Below are positions 7,214 to 10,416 of a stretch of 10,416 bases of DNA, piece by piece. The stretch's first letter is position 1, and each line of letters starts with the position of its first letter. A program made the translations under genes and the position numbers. Under the pieces are notes generated by a model. That model did not search any database. It saw only the letters and a program-made list of their open reading frames with translations, and had not been told where the DNA came from. This stretch comes from Bacteroidales bacterium (lineage in GTDB: Bacteria; Bacteroidota; Bacteroidia; Bacteroidales; Paludibacteraceae), in assembly GCA_900771035.1 (NCBI GenBank), contig CAAGML010000141.1, forward strand, positions 1 through 10,416. The letters are read 5' to 3'.

Positions 7214-8259
7214 TGATTATATATTTTCTCAGGAGAGAATCTCTCCACGATTTTTCTTGTTTGTTCGGAGCATTGTTCACGGAGTTCCGCATCTCCGATC
7301 ATACGCACAATCGCATCAGCCAATGCGTCAATGTTCTGGTCTTCAACCAACAGTCCGCCACCCTCGGCAAGTATCTCACGAGGACCGTAAGGACAGTCGA
7401 ACGACACAGCAGGTCTCTGCATGGCGGCAGCCTCAAGCAAAACGAGCGAAAAACCCTCATAACGCGAAGGCACAACTACGAACGACGCACGGGCATATTC
7501 CGCCGCTATATCCTCAATCCTGCCACGAAGCAGCACAACATCATTAAGTCCGTACCGCTCAATCATTTCCGTCAGCCGTTCACGCTCATCGCCCTCGCCA
7601 CAAATCTCGACACGCCAACCAATAATCCTCTCTTTTATGCGTGACACTGCCTCAATCAGCGAGTCAAAACCCTTCTCACGGGACAAACGTCCCACAGCGA
7701 GTATCACATTCTCACATTCTTCCTTAGAGTGAACGGTTGAAACGGGCAACATATTGCCCACCACCTCAACATTATTGACACCGTTACGCACGAAATCACG
7801 TCTGCACCCCTCAGTAAGCACCACGACAGCCTTCGCACGGCAGTAAACCATATCACGTAATTTAAGCCACGGCTGTCCATACAACCTGTAATGATAATGT
7901 TCACCGACAATCAGTTTAGGACTGAATCCTGCATACACCCCCATCAGTGCCGCAAAGAATTTCTGTGCTATCACGACATCTGCCTTAATCAGCAACTCGT
8001 TGCGTTTCAGTCTATGTGCCATTTGCGCAAGCAGCATCAGCCGCCTCAGACGGCTCATACGCAGACTGTAATCCATACCGCAAGCCACGACAAAACGCAC
8101 CCTGCTGTCCAACGGGAATTTGCACTCGCCGCCTGTAGCGAATACCGAAATCACAGACACCTCATGTCCGCACCCCGCCATCTGATTTGCAAGCAGGCAT
8201 GTGACACGCTCAGTTCCTCCCACTGTCGTACAATCCTGTATCAGAAACGCTATCTTCAT
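7183..8259 (-). CDS. Glycosyltransferase family 4 (GT-B, group 1)
   Basis: This 358-residue GT-B fold retaining glycosyltransferase probably acts on a lipid-linked glycan at the cytoplasmic membrane surface. The N-terminal domain opens with MKIAFLIQDC and the glycine-rich loop VGGTERV (13-19) typical of GT4. The C-terminal domain carries AVGRLSREKGFDSLI (188-202), ICGEGDERE (219-227), LLRGRIEDI (243-251) and PSRYEGFSLVLLEAAA (264-279), in which E268 and E276 form the E-x7-E motif that binds donor phosphate and ribose. It is of usual length and intact. The start ATG overlaps the preceding stop as ATGA, and the last ten codons overlap the next gene in a shifted frame. It sits third in the operon, after the polymerase and a GT2. 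Donor sugar not determined. Confidence 0.94.
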   Translation of the reverse strand: MKIAFLIQDCTTVGGTERVTCLLANQMAGCGHEVSVISVFATGGECKFPLDSRVRFVVACGMDYSLRMSRLRRLMLLAQMAHRLKRNELLIKADVVIAQKFFAALMGVYAGFSPKLIVGEHYHYRLYGQPWLKLRDMVYCRAKAVVVLTEGCRRDFVRNGVNNVEVVGNMLPVSTVHSKEECENVILAVGRLSREKGFDSLIEAVSRIKERIIGWRVEICGEGDERERLTEMIERYGLNDVVLLRGRIEDIAAEYARASFVVVPSRYEGFSLVLLEAAAMQRPAVSFDCPYGPREILAEGGGLLVEDQNIDALADAIVRMIGDAELREQCSEQTRKIVERFSPEKIYNQWMLIIEKYL

Positions 8260-9089
8260 CGGGTATGCAATTTACGGTGCGCCACGTGTCTGAGCTTGAA
8301 GAACAGCCAACCGGCAAAGCCCCACCTGAAACCCACGTCTCGCAGAAAACGTCTCACTTCGGCATATTTACGCCATACGGCAAGAGGCGACCTCATCAGT
8401 TTGCGATAGTGTCCCTCCTCCATCACAGCCGCACCGCAGACGTTGTTGCCATGCAGACGGTAAAGCATCGTAGGAGTCATGAGAACGCTCAAAACACCCT
8501 CATAAGCCACACGTGCGGCAATCCACCAGTCGTGCGCAGGAACATCCGAGGCAAAAGGCAAGGCGACATCAAGAGCCTTGCGGTTCAACATCATAGTACA
8601 GCCTGCCACGCAATTGCACACACATATATTATAGAAACTCCCGGCAAACGGGAAATCAAAATGGTTCTGCTCGAAAAATGTCATTCCCTTGGGTTTCAAA
8701 TCACCGTCAACCAGATTCACCGAGGTGAAGACCGCCACAGCCTTGCCGGGGTTCGCTTTCTCCTCCTCCCTCATCTTGTCAAGTGTCAACTCAACCTTGC
8801 GGGGCAACCACACGTCATCCTGGTCGCACATCATCACATAATCGCCGACACTCTGAGTAAGCAGAATCTCGAACGACCGCACAACACCCACATTACCCTC
8901 AGATGGCAGAATCCTCATACGATCACCAAGACGCTCACGCCATGCCTCTATACGCTGCACCGTGTCATCTGACGACCCGTCGTCACGCACCGTGAGAAGG
9001 AAATCCCCGTGCGTCTGACCTGCTATCGACTCTATCTGCTGGTCGATGAAGCGTTTGCCGTTATACGATGACAATACAATTTCTACCAT
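8256..9089 (-). CDS. Glycosyltransferase family 2, rhamnosyltransferase-like with DQDD motif
   Basis: This 277-residue GT-A enzyme starts directly in the fold with MVEIVLSSYNGKRF. It has RDDGSSDDT (35-43), GNVGVVRSFE (65-74), MCDQDDVW (87-94) as the metal and donor site, AHDWW (185-189) and YRLHGNNVCG (210-219). The DQDDVW, HDWW and YR-HG-N combination is typical of a GT2 group often annotated as alpha-rhamnosyltransferase in O-antigen and capsule loci, so rhamnose is the first guess, unproven. The C-terminal 40 residues are basic and aromatic and may associate with the membrane. Its ATG overlaps the stop of the polymerase gene as TAATG, and its TGA overlaps the GT4 ATG as ATGA, so start and coupling are well supported. 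Length is typical and I see no missing residues. Confidence 0.93.
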   Translation of the reverse strand: MVEIVLSSYNGKRFIDQQIESIAGQTHGDFLLTVRDDGSSDDTVQRIEAWRERLGDRMRILPSEGNVGVVRSFEILLTQSVGDYVMMCDQDDVWLPRKVELTLDKMREEEKANPGKAVAVFTSVNLVDGDLKPKGMTFFEQNHFDFPFAGSFYNICVCNCVAGCTMMLNRKALDVALPFASDVPAHDWWIAARVAYEGVLSVLMTPTMLYRLHGNNVCGAAVMEEGHYRKLMRSPLAVWRKYAEVRRFLRDVGFRWGFAGWLFFKLRHVAHRKLHTR

Positions 9090-10336
9090 TAGCGTGTCTC
9101 TTTAGCCGGTATCATATACCGTGTGTCCGACCGTTGGCTTGAATTCCAGAACCGCTGTCCTTTCTCCATCTGACGCTGACGGACGGTCCACGGGTCTTCG
9201 TCAATAAGATTGAATACCGTACATGCGTCGAGTAAATCCCCCTGCTCAATCCGTGAGCTTTTGTCAAACGAGTATGTCTTGCCAATCATGAAAAACAGCA
9301 GCACAACCTCGCAGATTTGACGTGTTATGTTGACATAAGGCATACGGTTGACAGCCGCCTCTCTCATAACGTTGAACGCATAATAGACAATCAGGAGGAC
9401 GAAGTACGACCTCAACCTGTCAACCATAAAATAGTACTGGTACAAAAGCACAATGACAATCATACCGAAAGAGGCTGACGCAATGGCAAATCCCTTACGT
9501 TCCTGTCCACGTGCGTAACACGTCAGCACCACCAACACCGTTCCATAAACCAGAAGGTTGGTCTGCCTCAGATTGACGAACGAGAGATGCAACCTGATAG
9601 AGTCCATTACCATAGGGTCAAGATTGAGGGCATCAGTCATGAACTCAATCAGACTCCATGTCGGCACAATCACCAGCATCAGCAGAATCATCAGCAGTAC
9701 GCCCCACGTGTTTTGCCGCATCTTGTATGGCTGCAACGCATAATAGACCGCGGTCAACGGAATCATGAACATCCCCGATTTGTGCATACTCATGGCTATC
9801 AATCCGAGCACTACGGCAAAAAGCGCATCCTTGCGACGGGCAAAACCGCTGTTGCGCCACCCTTCAGCCTCGATTACGGCGAAGGTGAAAAAAGAGACAG
9901 CCAGACACTGACGGAACTGCGCGTAAATCAGGTCTTTCAGCAGCACCAGCACCAGAGCAAGAGCCAGAACCCGTTTGTCCTTCAGCCGCCTCAGCACCAT
10001 GAACACCGCCAGAAAAAACAATGTCGAAATGAGCGCCGTCATTCCCCAGAAACTAATTCCCAACGCCTTGCACAGTGCGTTGAAAAACATATAGCCAATC
10101 TCGTAACCCCCTGTGTAATGTCCGAAAACCAAGTCCCACAAACTCCAGCTTTCGTCATACAACAGCGAGTAAATCACTATATCCGGGCCATAGTAGTACT
10201 TGGACGTGAAACCGCCCCAGGCCACGAGCACAGCGACAATGAACAAATCACGCTTCATGCGAGGCATTCCGTGCAACAGCAGTTCAAAAACCGCCATCGC
10301 AATGACTATACCCGTTATGAGCGTTACAAGGTTCAT
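9089..10336 (-). CDS. EpsG-like polysaccharide polymerase, multi-spanning membrane protein
   Basis: This 415-residue integral membrane protein has about ten hydrophobic segments and resembles the EpsG family of polysaccharide (O-antigen-type) polymerases, which join repeat units on the outer side of the inner membrane. Family-like landmarks are YYYGPDIVIY (47-56), YEIGYMFFNAL (78-88), AQFRQCLAVSFFTFAV (139-154) with R142-Q143, and SMHKSGMFMIPL (183-194) with H185. After the last helix near 341-352 comes a hydrophilic tail of about 60 residues, which lacks a motif I recognise. It is the first gene of the operon within this window and overlaps the following GT2 as TAATG. A flippase and initiating transferase, which a Wzx/Wzy-type system needs, are not present here and may lie to the right. 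Family call rests on topology and short motifs, so specific substrate is unknown. Confidence 0.82.
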   Translation of the reverse strand: MNLVTLITGIVIAMAVFELLLHGMPRMKRDLFIVAVLVAWGGFTSKYYYGPDIVIYSLLYDESWSLWDLVFGHYTGGYEIGYMFFNALCKALGISFWGMTALISTLFFLAVFMVLRRLKDKRVLALALVLVLLKDLIYAQFRQCLAVSFFTFAVIEAEGWRNSGFARRKDALFAVVLGLIAMSMHKSGMFMIPLTAVYYALQPYKMRQNTWGVLLMILLMLVIVPTWSLIEFMTDALNLDPMVMDSIRLHLSFVNLRQTNLLVYGTVLVVLTCYARGQERKGFAIASASFGMIVIVLLYQYYFMVDRLRSYFVLLIVYYAFNVMREAAVNRMPYVNITRQICEVVLLFFMIGKTYSFDKSSRIEQGDLLDACTVFNLIDEDPWTVRQRQMEKGQRFWNSSQRSDTRYMIPAKETR

Positions 10337-10416
10337 CTAAAGGTGAGTTCTATAAATTCACCGTTATGTTAAACGAATAAAGACAAGCATCAAATAAACT
10401 TTTTGGTGTTTTTGAA
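10337..10416 (-). promoter_or_regulatory. Leader of the glycan operon with a start-proximal hairpin
   Basis: On the minus strand GGTGAATT (10355-10362) can pair at seven of eight positions with AACTCACC (10342-10349) around a five-base loop, ending five bases before the EpsG-like ATG. It could affect ribosome access. A -7-like octamer TTTATTTG (10391-10398) differs at one position from TAnnTTTG, but its -33 partner would lie just outside the window, so whether a promoter or an upstream gene drives the operon cannot be decided. Confidence 0.3.

Noticed and set aside
6548..8409. Several long plus-strand open frames (up to 207 codons) opposite the GT genes
   Set aside because: They lie antisense to genes with clear motifs, overlap one another in different frames, and have low-complexity compositions rich in His, Arg, Thr and Ser typical of shadow frames.
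8265..10372. Plus-strand open frames of 235 and 261 codons opposite the DQDD GT2 and the EpsG-like gene
   Set aside because: The translations are rich in His and Gln, as expected from antisense of G+C-rich Leu/Val codons, and show no domain; the minus-strand genes account for the sequence.

Overview
The window looks like chromosome of a Bacteroidales bacterium, of the Prevotella/Muribaculaceae/Bacteroides kind. Two things point there: the protein families (a WbqC-family protein, an EpsG-type polymerase, a BCAT and a type I GAPDH), and promoter-like sites of the Bacteroidetes form TTTG – 19 nt – TAnnTTTG rather than E. coli -35/-10 boxes. Classical Shine-Dalgarno sites are largely absent. All ten recognisable genes lie on the minus strand, so transcription runs from high to low coordinates.

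Layout in transcription order. (1) 10416-10337 is a leader with a small hairpin next to the first start codon. (2) 10336-5754 holds five packed genes: an EpsG-like membrane polymerase, a GT2 glycosyltransferase with a DQDD motif, a GT4 glycosyltransferase, a second GT2, and a WbbL-like GT2. (3) 5757-5128 is a WbqC-family gene that overlaps the last GT by 4 nt. Every junction in this run overlaps (TAATG, ATGA, 31 nt, TGATG, ATGA), so it is almost certainly one translationally coupled operon for a surface polysaccharide. No flippase, initiating transferase or sugar-nucleotide synthesis gene is present, so the locus probably continues to the right. (4) With gaps of only 15 and 20 nt come ilvE (branched-chain aminotransferase) and gap (GAPDH). 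They may use a promoter-like site inside wbqC. (5) A perfect palindrome closes gap, and a second hairpin with a T-run follows. (6) An FAD protein resembling UDP-galactopyranose mutase (2933-1704) starts 20 nt after that T-run. (7) 1703-1136 is a very A+T-rich non-coding stretch. (8) A six-helix voltage-gated potassium channel (1135-392) has its own textbook promoter. (9) 391-1 has no confident gene. Its outer part is G+C-richer, rich in inverted repeats, and looks like a dispersed repeat or the end of a neighbouring gene.

The glycosyltransferases, polymerase and WbqC protein probably build and polymerise a heteropolysaccharide repeat unit. The UGM-like flavoprotein could supply or modify a sugar for it, but it lies beyond a terminator and this is inference. 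ilvE and gap are housekeeping metabolism. I found no clear sign of a wholly new system. The best leads are the regulatory structures (the terminator-like hairpin before the flavoprotein and the internal promoter), the housekeeping genes trailing a glycan operon, and the left-edge element.
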